A stretch of DNA of 64,000 bases, from positions 1-64,000 of the forward strand of contig CAZICM010000039.1 in NCBI GenBank assembly GCA_964537685.1. The letters are read 5' to 3'. The DNA comes from CAZICM01 sp964537685. GTDB taxonomy: Bacteria; Myxococcota_A; Polyangia; Polyangiales; Polyangiaceae. The notes under the pieces were generated by a model. It worked only from the letters and a program-made list of their open reading frames with translations. It did not search any database and had not been told where the DNA came from. The position numbers and the translations under genes were made by a program. Shown here one piece after another: positions 33,530 to 41,287 of this stretch. Each line of letters begins with the position of its first letter. Positions within the stretch are counted from its first letter, which is position 1.

Positions 33530-34700
33530 ATGTCNNNNNNNNNNNNNNNNNNNNNNNNNNNNNNNNNNNNNNNNNNNNNNNNNNNNNNNNNNNNNNNNNN
33601 NNNNNNNNNNNNNNNNNNNNNNNNNNNNNNNNNNTTTATGCGGTCTGCGCGATGTGCGCGATTATAAGGCGGCCAGCGGCGGTGATCCAGCCCGCCTTGC
33701 GTCTTCAAGTCCTTTTAATGTTAAAGTTGAATCGCTGAAGCTCGGTAACTTTACGAGAGACCAGGTGGAAGAGCTCTACCACCAATATACCGGGGAAACG
33801 GGTCAAGCCTTTAGCCCGGAAGCCATAACAAAAGCCTTTGATGTCACCGTTGGACAGCCCTGGCTGGTCAATGCTCTTGCCCGGGAGATCGTTGAAAAAA
33901 TAAAAGTGCCCTTGAGCGAGCCTATCACCGAGGCGCATGTGGACGAAGCGAAAGAGCGCTTGATTTTAGCCCGGGCCACGCATCTCGATTCGCTGGTGGC
34001 CAAGCTGATGGAGCCTAGGGTAAGAAGGATTATCGAGCCCGTGGTGGCGGGTGAAATGTTGCTGGGGGATATTATCTATGACGATGATGTCTCTTATGCG
34101 AGGGATTTAGGATTAATTTCCCCCACCAATCCGCTGCGCATTTCAAATCCTATCTACAAAGAAGTCATCGTCCGGGTGCTGGCATCGGGTGTGGAGGCCA
34201 ATGTGCTGGCGGAGCCTCAGAGCTTTGTGATGCCCGATGGACGATTCGATATCAAGCGTATGCTCCAGGAGTTTAGCGAGTTCTGGAAGGAGCATGGCGA
34301 TGTTTTGACCAATGGTCTTTCTTACCATGAAGCCGCGCCTCAGTTGGTGCTTATGGCTTTTTTGCAGCGTTTGGTCAATGGTGGGGGGGTAATCGACAGG
34401 GAATATGGGATAGGCAGGGGGCGTATCGATCTGCTGGTGCGCTGGCCTTTTAAAGATGCACAGGGGCAACGCTGTGTTCAAAAAGAAGCCCTGGAGCTTA
34501 AAGTGTGGAGGGATAAGCAGAAAGACCCATTGGAAAAGGGGCTTCGGCAGTTGGATGAGTATTTGGGCAAGGTGGGTTTGGAGACTGGGGTTTTGGTGCT
34601 CTTCGATCGGAGGAGCAGCGCGGAGGATATCGAGACCCGGACCCGTTTTGAGGAAGTCTTTACGCCTTCTGGAAAGAAAGTGACACTGCTTCGGGGATAA
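33530..34700 (+). CDS. AAA-ATPase with PD-(D/E)XK domain, copy 2, interrupted by an assembly gap
   Basis: Copy 2 begins at the ATG at 33530 in the same sequence context as copy 1, then runs into 100 Ns. After the gap the frame resumes at LCGLRDVRDYKAASGGDPAR and continues to the stop at 34700. Comparison with copy 1 says about 510 bases, not 100, are missing, including both Walker motifs. Residues just after the gap differ from copy 1 (KVESLKLGNFTRDQ against KVKSVLLSNFSREQ), while the last 236 residues are the same. The placeholder length breaks the reading frame in this record only; the real gene is probably intact. Confidence 0.7.
33535..33634. other. assembly gap of 100 Ns
   Basis: Exactly 100 Ns mark a scaffold join of unknown length. 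By alignment to copy 1 the true missing sequence should be close to 510 bases. The gap falls in the duplicated ATPase gene, as expected when reads from two near-identical copies cannot be resolved. Confidence 0.95.
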
Positions 34701-34709
34701 ACCCAAAAC

Positions 34710-35195
34710 TCACTTCTTTCGCTTGGGCCGGGGACCTTTCGGAACTGGCGCGGGTTCCAAACGAAGCTGCGCCCGCACCTCCATCAGGATAACCCCCAGC
34801 CGGTTTAAACCGCTCCCATCTTGCCCGCACCCCCAATAATAATCAATGGGCGATTTCTCCACCAGATGCTCGTCCCCTGTGGCAAGCAATTGTTCATGCA
34901 GGACCATATGCGTCCTGAATTTCTGAAGCAGGCCCCGCCGCATCACATCTTCTTTGATTTGCTCCCAGTTTGGGTGAATGGGATGCTTGCGATCCCGGCC
35001 CATTGTCGCCGCATCTTTGGCTTTTTTTACGCAACGTATGGCCTCCGCGTGCGCCTTGTCGCTGACGAGAAACTTGGATGCCTGAAAAAAATGTTCAACC
35101 GTTGGATAGTACAGGCCATCTATCTCCACACCGTGAGCGGAAAAATTGGAAAGAAAGCCCCACTCTTCTCCGGCCAAGTAAAAATAGATCGCCAT
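34710..35195 (-). CDS. NADAR family protein (putative ADP-ribose glycosidase)
   Basis: The 161-residue protein starts at the ATG at 35193-35195, four bases after a GGAG. It shows the whole NADAR pattern: EEWGFLSNFSAHGVEIDGL, YPTVEHFFQASKF, AATMGRDRKHPI, WEQIKEDVMRRGLLQKF, LLATGDEHLVEKSPIDYYWG and a final LNRLGVILMEVRAQL. NADAR proteins act as N-glycosidases; some remove ADP-ribose from guanine in DNA and serve as the antitoxin of DarT1-type toxins, others work in riboflavin metabolism. The gene is divergent from a small ADP-ribosyltransferase-like gene at 35271, so a role in reversing that enzyme is likely. Confidence 0.85.
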   Translation of the reverse strand: MAIYFYLAGEEWGFLSNFSAHGVEIDGLYYPTVEHFFQASKFLVSDKAHAEAIRCVKKAKDAATMGRDRKHPIHPNWEQIKEDVMRRGLLQKFRTHMVLHEQLLATGDEHLVEKSPIDYYWGCGQDGSGLNRLGVILMEVRAQLRLEPAPVPKGPRPKRKK

Positions 35196-35270
35196 AAAAC
35201 TCCAAAAAGAACAATCGACGATAAACAACGGGGCTTGACAGCGCCCAAAAAGGGTGATTTACTGCTGCGC

Positions 35271-35615
35271 ATGATGACAGCAGACGAAATTATTGGGCAT
35301 ATTCTCTCCGATCCTCGGGTGTTTTTGCATTACACATCGGAGGCGGGTCTTCAAGGCATTTTGGCTGAAGGGGTGATTCGAACCAATGTCCGGGGGGCGG
35401 TGTATTTCACGCAAGAGCCCTTTAGTCAAGCTCAAGTTCACACCAATCTGATGATCGGTGCAACAACGCACGAGGGGCGGGGTACGCATCTTTTGGCGGT
35501 GCGGCTGGACAATGGGATTCCCATCGAAACGTGTGGCTATATGGAAGTGTGTGTGCGCCAGACGATTCGCCTGAGCCAGCACCAGATTTTGTATTCTGGT
35601 CCAAATCCTTTCTGA
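35271..35615 (+). CDS. small ADP-ribosyltransferase-like toxin candidate (HYD1-like)
   Basis: The 114-residue protein begins at ATG 35271 or 35274. FLHYTSEAGLQGILAEGVIR gives the histidine of an H-Y-E type ADP-ribosyltransferase, VYFTQEPFS gives the aromatic residue before the active-site helix, and the acidic residue could be the Glu of MEVCVRQTIRL. The whole fold resembles the short HYD1-type ART domain. Only 75 bases separate its start from that of the divergent NADAR gene, which must hold both promoters. A toxin-antitoxin relation, as in DarT1 with NADAR-type DarG1, is inferred. It is smaller than DarT and not a close copy of it. Confidence 0.6.
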   Translation: MMTADEIIGHILSDPRVFLHYTSEAGLQGILAEGVIRTNVRGAVYFTQEPFSQAQVHTNLMIGATTHEGRGTHLLAVRLDNGIPIETCGYMEVCVRQTIRLSQHQILYSGPNPF

Positions 35616-35670
35616 ATTGCGTTTGTTGGGATGACGATTCGAACCTGTCTCAACATTGATGAGACAGCTT

Positions 35671-36093
35671 CTACGCTCTCGCCGCTTGATTCCCCCGAAT
35701 CTGATTCAAATACGCAAGCGCCTGCGCTTCGCTGTCAAACAGCATTGGTCCCGAACCCGTGGTGGGCGCCATCAACCGGCGCATCGCCTTCATCATCATA
35801 ATAACAGCCCTCAACGTGAAGGTGGCGCCGATAACGCATACTTTGGGCTGAGGGACCGAAAGTTCCTTTACCCACTTGATCCACGCGCTTCGGGTCTCGG
35901 GGGGAAAGGCTTCGAGCCGGCTTAAATCAATCACCAAATAAATCTGGGCATATGCTTTGAATGTGCTGTCCACGGCCGCGATCACCGCCCAAAAATCATC
36001 CGGCGTGTAAATGCCGTTTAAATAAAGGCGGATCAAATCGCGCTCAAACACGACCCGGTGTTGCCGAATGCTGATTTCCGCAGGCTCGCTCAT
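35671..36093 (-). CDS. SpoIIAA-like/STAS-type small protein
   Basis: The 140-residue protein has the alternating strand-helix order of SpoIIAA-like (STAS/SEC14-type) domains. A first strand pair is RVVFERDLIRLYLNG, followed by YLVIDLSRLEAFPPETRSAW, VCVIGATFTLRAVIMMMKAM and a last helix, DSEAQALAYLNQIR. No conserved phosphorylatable serine can be pointed out with confidence. In myxobacteria such proteins occur in many copies and their role is not known. It may be cotranscribed with nothing; the M23 peptidase gene downstream on the same strand begins much further right. Confidence 0.55.
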   Translation of the reverse strand: MSEPAEISIRQHRVVFERDLIRLYLNGIYTPDDFWAVIAAVDSTFKAYAQIYLVIDLSRLEAFPPETRSAWIKWVKELSVPQPKVCVIGATFTLRAVIMMMKAMRRLMAPTTGSGPMLFDSEAQALAYLNQIRGNQAARA

Positions 36094-36118
36094 GGTTTTT
36101 CCTTAGGGACATTAGCGC

Positions 36119-37381
36119 CTAGGGACAATAGCGCGAGGCGGGATCGACCGATTTGCAGGTGTTTAAGGATGCATTCTGCCCTGCATCCACCGATACCGTT
36201 TCAATATGAATGTGCGGACCCGATGAACAGCCCGAATTGCCCGCGTACGCCAATAGCTGCCCTTGATTGACATGCGTTCCATTCGCAATGCCAGGCGCTA
36301 AATCGTCAATGTGTAAATAATAAATATAAAAATCCTTGTTCCCATTGTTGGGATCGCCGCAGTCCGCCTTGACTTTTACGTAGTTAAATGCGTTCCAGCA
36401 CGCTTGGGAGCAGCCGTTGTTATAGCAATTCGGAAATCCAAGCGCGCTGCCCACCACCGTGCCCGACATGCCTGCGTAAATCGGTGTTCCAACGGGGGTT
36501 CCATAGTCAATACCATAGTGACTGCCACCTAAAGCGCATGCACTAAAGGATTGAGTGACAATTCCAGGCGGTGTATTTAGACAACACATGGCATTGCCCG
36601 AAGGCGCGCAGGCATCGGGCTGGCCGGGCGGCATCACCTGACATCCATTGGGACAATTCTGCATATTGGCCGTTGTCCCATTTTGGCAGTTGTAAAGCGA
36701 ATTGGGATCGCCGCCGAGCGAGCCTCCACAATACAATCCATTGCCGCTGCTCGCGTTTTGACATGGATCGCCCGAGGCTTTGCATTCATCGGGAACGCCG
36801 GGCGGATTGACTTGACATCCGCTTGGGCAGTTTTGTTTATTGGCGGTCGTTCCGTTCTGGCAATTGTAAAGCGCATTGGGATCGCCGCCGATAAGGCCGC
36901 TTCCGCAATACGCGCCATTGCCGGACATGGCGGATTTGCAAGGATCTTGCTGCATTTGTACCTTGCACGCGCTGTTTTCACATCCAAGCTGGCAAGGCGA
37001 TACGCCTTGGGTTGCGCCGCCTTGGCAGGTATAGAGGCTGTTGTGGTCGGCGAGGCCGCCGAGTTCGGCGCCGCAGTGTTTGCCATCCGAGGCGTTTGCG
37101 CAGGGGTCGGAAGGCATATTGCCCGATGAGCCGCTGGTGGACGACGACGTGGATGAGGTCGAACCGCCGCCCACGCCGCCCGAGCTCGATGTGCCGAATC
37201 CGCCTCCGCTGGAGCTTCCGCTCGAGCTTGTGGAACTCGGTCCGCCGCTGCCTGTAGAGTGCGATTGATTGGTCGCGCCTTCGCCGCCCGTGCCCGGATC
37301 GTCTCCGCACGCAGCCGCCCACGATACCAACACCACGCCGGAAAGCAGCCAAACGCTTTGCAAACCCCGAAAGAATCCCAT
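36119..37381 (-). CDS. M23 (LytM-type) peptidase lipoprotein with cysteine-rich repeats
   Basis: The 420-residue protein starts at the ATG at 37379-37381 behind GAGGAGG. A lipoprotein signal ends in SWAAACGD, followed by a Ser/Gly-rich tether. Three repeats of about 52 residues follow (around 95-245), each with the pattern YCG...DPN(A/S)LYNCQNGTT and six cysteines. The M23 domain is C-terminal: SHYGIDYGTPVG holds the H-x3-D zinc ligands, YYLHIDDLAPG and GPHIHIETV the second H-x-H. It probably cleaves peptidoglycan cross-links at the cell surface or in prey. The repeats may bind the cell wall. It is divergent from the Rrf2 gene. Confidence 0.85.
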   Translation of the reverse strand: MGFFRGLQSVWLLSGVVLVSWAAACGDDPGTGGEGATNQSHSTGSGGPSSTSSSGSSSGGGFGTSSSGGVGGGSTSSTSSSTSGSSGNMPSDPCANASDGKHCGAELGGLADHNSLYTCQGGATQGVSPCQLGCENSACKVQMQQDPCKSAMSGNGAYCGSGLIGGDPNALYNCQNGTTANKQNCPSGCQVNPPGVPDECKASGDPCQNASSGNGLYCGGSLGGDPNSLYNCQNGTTANMQNCPNGCQVMPPGQPDACAPSGNAMCCLNTPPGIVTQSFSACALGGSHYGIDYGTPVGTPIYAGMSGTVVGSALGFPNCYNNGCSQACWNAFNYVKVKADCGDPNNGNKDFYIYYLHIDDLAPGIANGTHVNQGQLLAYAGNSGCSSGPHIHIETVSVDAGQNASLNTCKSVDPASRYCP

Positions 37382-37461
37382 AGCAACGCCTCCTCTAAAG
37401 TGACTGTGCAACGTATCACACATGCCCGGATTGAAGATCGGCAAAGCTTTAAAAGTTGTTC

Positions 37462-37491
37462 TTGACTTTTCCGATGCAGAAAACCTAAATA
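37462..37491 (+). promoter_or_regulatory. promoter of the Rrf2/sulfur operon, probably leaderless
   Basis: TTGACT at 37462-37467 and TAAATA at 37486-37491 are separated by 18 bases. The GTG start codon of the Rrf2 gene is at 37498, only six bases beyond the -10 box, so transcription should start at or next to the start codon. No ribosome-binding site is present. The A/T-rich stretch around the -10 box is a natural site for autorepression. Confidence 0.6.
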
Positions 37492-37497
37492 TTATGT

Positions 37498-37950
37498 GTG
37501 AAGCTTTCCAACAAAGGCCGCTATGGCGTTCGGGCGTTGTACGATATCGCCTTCTATAATCATGGGAGGCCGACCCAAATTCGTGAGATTGCCGAGCGCT
37601 CGTGTATTCCGGCGCGATTTCTTGAACAAATCTTTCAAGATCTCAAGCGGGCGGGGATTGTTGGAGCGAAGCGGGGCCCCAAAGGCGGTTATCATTTGGC
37701 GAGGCTGGCCAAGGAAATCAGCATTGGCGACGTGATGCGGGCCTTGGAGGGGCCGGTGGTGCTGTTGGTGGACGACGAGCAGGCGGCGGACAAGCGGAGT
37801 GCCACGGATGCAACGGCATCTATTTTTAGAGATATTGCAAAGGATGTCGAGCATTGTTTTGATTCGGTAAGCATCGAGGATGTATGCGAGCGGGGCCGTG
37901 AACTCCGGGAGAAATATCCAGAGCACGAGTGTCCCAGTTATGTGATTTAA
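37498..37950 (+). CDS. Rrf2 family transcriptional regulator
   Basis: The 150-residue protein begins MKLSNKGRYGVRALYDIAF, the standard Rrf2 N-terminus, from a GTG at 37498. The winged helix has TQIREIAERSCIPARFLEQI and KRGPKGGYHLARLAKEISIG. There is a single cysteine cluster candidate (C108-type positions are not all conserved; cysteines occur in HCFDSV, VCERG and ECPSY), so iron-sulfur binding as in IscR is possible but not clear. Its position at the head of a cysteine biosynthesis operon argues for a CymR-like role sensing cysteine status. It reaches into the frame of the next gene's leader. Confidence 0.8.
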   Translation: MKLSNKGRYGVRALYDIAFYNHGRPTQIREIAERSCIPARFLEQIFQDLKRAGIVGAKRGPKGGYHLARLAKEISIGDVMRALEGPVVLLVDDEQAADKRSATDATASIFRDIAKDVEHCFDSVSIEDVCERGRELREKYPEHECPSYVI

Positions 37951-37982
37951 AGTTCTGGGCCGCGATTTTAACATTGAATGCA

Positions 37983-38972
37983 ATGCCAATGAATACAAAC
38001 GAATTTAAATCTTCCGGCCGCCTTCCTCCTCTGCCCTCGCATCCGCGGGTTGTGGACAGCGTTCTCGATTTAATCGCGGACACGCCTTTATTTGAGATTC
38101 GGCGCTTATGCACCGAAGAGCCTCGGGGGCGGGTATTTGCGAAAGCGGAACAGCAGAATCCGGGGGGTTCGGTGAAAGACCGCATTTGTCTCGAAATGAT
38201 CGAGGCGGCTGAGCGCAATGGGGATTTAAAGCCGGGCGGTGTGGTAATTGAACCGACCTCGGGCAATACGGGGATTGGGCTTGCGCTGGTCTGCGCGGCC
38301 AAAGGTTATCGCTGTATGCTGGCGATGCCCGCGAGTATGAGCCTGGAGCGGCGCCAATTGCTTGAAGCGTATGGCGCGGAGGTGGTGCTCACCGATCCGG
38401 AGCTTCAAATGGAAGGCGCTATTCAAAAGGTAAATGAATTGGCGCAACAAATCCCAAACGCTTTTGTACCCGGCCAATTCGATAATCCCAACAATATTTT
38501 GATCCATCAGGAGACCACGGCGCGGGAAATTCTTCATGCGATGGCCAACGAGCCGATATCGGCGTTTGTGGCGGGGGTTGGAACGGGGGGAACGGTGAGC
38601 GGGGTTGGCACCGTATTAAAACGCCTGCGTCCCAAGGCAAAAATCATCGCGGTGGAGCCTGAAAGTTCGGCCACCATTTCCAAAAAAGAGCGGGGACCGA
38701 CCAAAATTCAGGGCTTGGCGGCGGGTTTTGTGCCGGCCAATTACAACGCGGCGGTGGTCGATGAAGTGAGAACGGTCAGCGATCAAGCGGCTTATGAAAC
38801 GAAAAAATTACTGGCCCATCGCGAGGGATTGCTTGTGGGAATCAGCTCGGGGGCTGCGGTTCGCATTGCCTTGGATGTGGCGAAGGAGCTCGGCCCGGAT
38901 TCCAATGTGGTAACGGTGCTTTGCGATACGGGCGAACGCTACTTTAGTTTGGACGAATATTTTAAGCCATGA
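37983..38972 (+). CDS. PLP-dependent cysteine synthase (CysK/CBS-like)
   Basis: The 329-residue protein has the PLP lysine in NPGGSVKDRICLEM, the serine-binding loop EPTSGNTGIGLALV, the phosphate loop VGTGGTVSGVG and the C-terminal SSGAAVRIAL. It follows the fold-type II cysteine synthase pattern and makes cysteine from O-acetylserine and sulfide, or a related reaction. The ATG at 37983 is one of two close starts (other at 37989); neither has a strong ribosome-binding site. It directly follows the Rrf2 gene and overlaps the E1-like gene by four bases. A second, CysM-like synthase is encoded four genes later. Confidence 0.85.
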   Translation: MPMNTNEFKSSGRLPPLPSHPRVVDSVLDLIADTPLFEIRRLCTEEPRGRVFAKAEQQNPGGSVKDRICLEMIEAAERNGDLKPGGVVIEPTSGNTGIGLALVCAAKGYRCMLAMPASMSLERRQLLEAYGAEVVLTDPELQMEGAIQKVNELAQQIPNAFVPGQFDNPNNILIHQETTAREILHAMANEPISAFVAGVGTGGTVSGVGTVLKRLRPKAKIIAVEPESSATISKKERGPTKIQGLAAGFVPANYNAAVVDEVRTVSDQAAYETKKLLAHREGLLVGISSGAAVRIALDVAKELGPDSNVVTVLCDTGERYFSLDEYFKP

Positions 38973-39700
38973 ATGCCGGTGATTTTCATGCCCAGGTATT
39001 GATTGTGGGCGCGGGCGGCATTGGATCGCCGGCGGCGCTGGCCCTGGTTTTATCGGGTATCGAGCGCATTGCTGTGGCCGATGACGATAGGGTGGAGCTT
39101 TCAAATCTTCACCGTCAGATTTTATTTCAAAACGATGATATTGGCCGGCCTAAATTGGAAGCTTTTGGGGATGCGCTGAGGCGCCTGTCTCCATCCATTC
39201 AATTGTATTGTCATTCAGGGAGATTGCTTCCTCCTAATATCGGTGAAGCCATTTCCAGGGCGGATATTGTGCTGGATGCGACGGACAATTTCGCCTCCCG
39301 ATTTTTAATCGCGGATGCCGCATTTTTAGCGGGAAAACCGGTTGTTCATGCGGCGAGCGTGCGCTGGCAGGCGACGGTAATGGCCGTTTCGGCCTTGGGC
39401 AAGCCCTGTTACCGTTGTTTGTTCGAAGATTTGCCTAGGGGACAAGCGCCGGATTGCGCGAGTGCGGGTGTCGCGGGGCCGGTCTGCGGAGTCTCGGGTT
39501 CTATTGCGGCCGATCGGGTGCTCTCGGTGCTTTCCGGTTCAAATCGGGCTTTTGGTTCGATTGTCACCTTCGATGGGCTGCGGGATCGGCTGAGGGAAGT
39601 GCCAGTCCCTGCGCGGCCTTCCTGCGCCTTGTGCGGGCCCGATCGAAGCATTAGAGGGCTCGACATACAGCGTTATGCGGCTCCGGCCTGTGAATTTTAA
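38969..39700 (+). CDS. MoeB/ThiF-type E1-like adenylyltransferase lacking the N-terminal arginine segment
   Basis: The 243-residue protein has the Rossmann motif VLIVGAGGIGSPAALAL directly at its start, then DDDRVELSNLHRQILF, VLDATDNFASRF and the zinc cysteines CYRC and CALC. The catalytic region APDCASAGVAGPVCGVSGSI is kept. It should adenylate the C-terminal glycine of a ubiquitin-like carrier, here the CysO-type protein at 39748. MoeB and ThiF begin with a segment RYxRQ...GxxGQ that inserts an arginine into the partner's active site; that segment is missing here and appears in the small protein at 40035. No rhodanese domain is fused. The start overlaps cysK. Confidence 0.8.
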   Translation: MNAGDFHAQVLIVGAGGIGSPAALALVLSGIERIAVADDDRVELSNLHRQILFQNDDIGRPKLEAFGDALRRLSPSIQLYCHSGRLLPPNIGEAISRADIVLDATDNFASRFLIADAAFLAGKPVVHAASVRWQATVMAVSALGKPCYRCLFEDLPRGQAPDCASAGVAGPVCGVSGSIAADRVLSVLSGSNRAFGSIVTFDGLRDRLREVPVPARPSCALCGPDRSIRGLDIQRYAAPACEF

Positions 39701-39747
39701 GCAATGCGTTAGACATCTTTTACAATGGACTGAAAGGAAGACATCGT

Positions 39748-40038
39748 ATGGGTATCATCGTGCGTGTTCCAACCCCGCTCCGGACGCTGACGGGCGGTAA
39801 AGACGAAGTGAGCATCGAGGCCGCGACCGTAGGTGAAGCGCTAGGCGTGCTGGAAAGCCAATTTCCGGGCATTCGCGATAGGCTCTTGGACGACAAGGGC
39901 AAGGTGCGGCGCCATGTGAATTTATTTGTGGGCGAAGAGGATATTCGCTTTTTGGATGGCCTGGGGACACAGCTTAAGGCCGGCGATCAATTGTCGATTG
40001 TTCCTGCGATCGCGGGCGGATCGTCCTTCGATCGATGA
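39748..40038 (+). CDS. ThiS/MoaD-type sulfur carrier (CysO-like) with C-terminal tail
   Basis: The 96-residue protein has a beta-grasp fold: VRVPTPLRTLTGGKDEVSIE, VNLFVGEEDIRFLDGLGTQL and LKAGDQLSIVPAIAGGSSFD. The diglycine used for thiocarboxylation lies inside AIAGGSSFDR, followed by five extra residues, so the protein should need trimming before it can be activated. The JAMM peptidase at 41281 is the obvious candidate. A ribosome-binding site GGAAG precedes the ATG. In actinobacteria CysO-thiocarboxylate donates sulfur to CysM, and the same set of genes is present here. Confidence 0.85.
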   Translation: MGIIVRVPTPLRTLTGGKDEVSIEAATVGEALGVLESQFPGIRDRLLDDKGKVRRHVNLFVGEEDIRFLDGLGTQLKAGDQLSIVPAIAGGSSFDR

Positions 40039-40340
40039 ACGGCGAAGCCCGCTATTTGCGCCAGATTTTGCTGGCCGAAATAGGCCGCGAAGGCCAGGCG
40101 CGCATTGGAAAAAGCGCGGCGCGCGTGGCTGGAGAGGGTCTACGCCATGAAATTGCCGAGCAATACGCTCGGGGTGCAGGTTTTAAGGCCATCGAGCCCG
40201 GTGAAATTATAATGGAAGAATTGGCGCCGAATACGGTCATTATGTCGCCGGTATGCCGGGAAGTGTGCGCGGGAGCCCGTGCGGCGCTTTCGGCCATGCG
40301 GCAAGCCGTGTTTTCCAATACCGAGGGAGGCGGGCCTTGA
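40035..40340 (+). CDS. small protein resembling the N-terminal segment of an E1 (MoeB/ThiF)
   Basis: The 101-residue protein begins ARYLRQILLAEIGREGQARI, which matches the opening RYxRQ-x6-GxxGQ segment of MoeB/ThiF, where the second arginine (here R9) completes the neighbouring subunit's active site. The following AARVAGEGLRHEIAEQYARG sits where the Rossmann glycine loop should be but lacks its pattern. A further helical part (about 60-95) is not familiar. It overlaps the CysO gene by four bases and the cysM start by four bases, so it is a real part of the operon. It may supply in trans the arginine the E1 at 38969 lacks. Confidence 0.6.
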   Translation: MNGEARYLRQILLAEIGREGQARIGKSAARVAGEGLRHEIAEQYARGAGFKAIEPGEIIMEELAPNTVIMSPVCREVCAGARAALSAMRQAVFSNTEGGGP

Positions 40341-41287
40341 GGCATTCGCTGATTCGATCCCGAAGGCTTTCATCGGTGCTCGACGCCGTGGGCAATACGC
40401 CGATGGTGCGCTTGGGCAAGACGGCTCAAGCCGCGCCCGGCGTCGAGGTGTATGTCAAGCTGGAATTCGCGAATCCAGGCGGTTCGGTGAAAGACCGGGC
40501 CGCCCGGAGAATGATTTTGTCGGCATTGAACGATGGACGGCTTTCCGGCGATAAAATCCTTATCGATTCGACGAGCGGCAATACAGGCGTCGCTTATTCG
40601 ATGTTTGGAGCGGCTCTCGGCATCCGCGTCGCGCTCGTTATGCCTTCCAATGTGAGCAAGGCCCGCAAAGAAATCGCCAATGCCTTTGGAACCGAATTGA
40701 TCTATAGCGATCCAATGGAAGGTTCCGACGGTTCGATTAAATTGGTACGGGAATTGGTGGCCAAACATCCCGAGCGATATTTTTATCCCGATCAATATTC
40801 CAATCCCGACAATCCTTTAGCGCATTACCACGGCACAGCCGTTGAAATCCTCGATGCCGTGGGCGATCGGATTACGCATTTTGTGGCTGGATTGGGAACA
40901 AGCGGGACGATCGTTGGCACATCCCGTAGATTGCGTGAGCATCACCGTCCAATTCGCTGCATTGCGGTGGAACCGACCGAGGCGCTTCATGGCCTGGAAG
41001 GATTAAAACATTTACCGAGTTCGCTGGTTCCTCAGATTCACGATGCATCGGCTTATCACGAAACGGTGCGCGTTTCGACCGACGATGGCTGGGATATGGC
41101 CGATAGGCTGGCCGCGGAAGAAGCGCTGCATGTTGGGCATTCTTCGGGAGCGGCCGTCTTTGCAGCTCTTCAAATTGCAAAACAATTGCATGAAAATGGA
41201 CAGGGCGGATGTGTGGTGGCCATTGCCTGTGACCGCGGCGATCGGTATTTCGCGCCGATGAAATGGGAGAAAAAATATTTATGGTGA
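40337..41287 (+). CDS. CysM-like cysteine synthase (probably CysO-dependent)
   Basis: The 316-residue protein starts at a TTG overlapping the previous stop. The PLP lysine is in NPGGSVKDRAARRM, the substrate loop is STSGNTGVAYSMF, and the phosphate loop is LGTSGTIVGTSRRL. The segment ALHGLEGLKHLPSSLVPQIH and the C-terminal HVGHSSGAAVFAALQIA resemble the mycobacterial CysM, which uses O-phosphoserine and thiocarboxylated CysO. With a CysO-like carrier and a JAMM peptidase in the same operon, this reaction is the likely one, while the CysK-like gene at 37983 would use free sulfide. Confidence 0.8.
   Translation: MRHSLIRSRRLSSVLDAVGNTPMVRLGKTAQAAPGVEVYVKLEFANPGGSVKDRAARRMILSALNDGRLSGDKILIDSTSGNTGVAYSMFGAALGIRVALVMPSNVSKARKEIANAFGTELIYSDPMEGSDGSIKLVRELVAKHPERYFYPDQYSNPDNPLAHYHGTAVEILDAVGDRITHFVAGLGTSGTIVGTSRRLREHHRPIRCIAVEPTEALHGLEGLKHLPSSLVPQIHDASAYHETVRVSTDDGWDMADRLAAEEALHVGHSSGAAVFAALQIAKQLHENGQGGCVVAIACDRGDRYFAPMKWEKKYLW

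Noticed and set aside
33495..34700. Continuous protein across the N gap
   Set aside because: The 100 Ns are a placeholder, and the frame through them is accidental. Copy 1 shows about 510 bases should be present.
36683..37129. Plus-strand open frames over the M23 peptidase gene
   Set aside because: They are shadows of the high-GC third positions of the minus-strand gene, which has clear domains and a lipoprotein signal.
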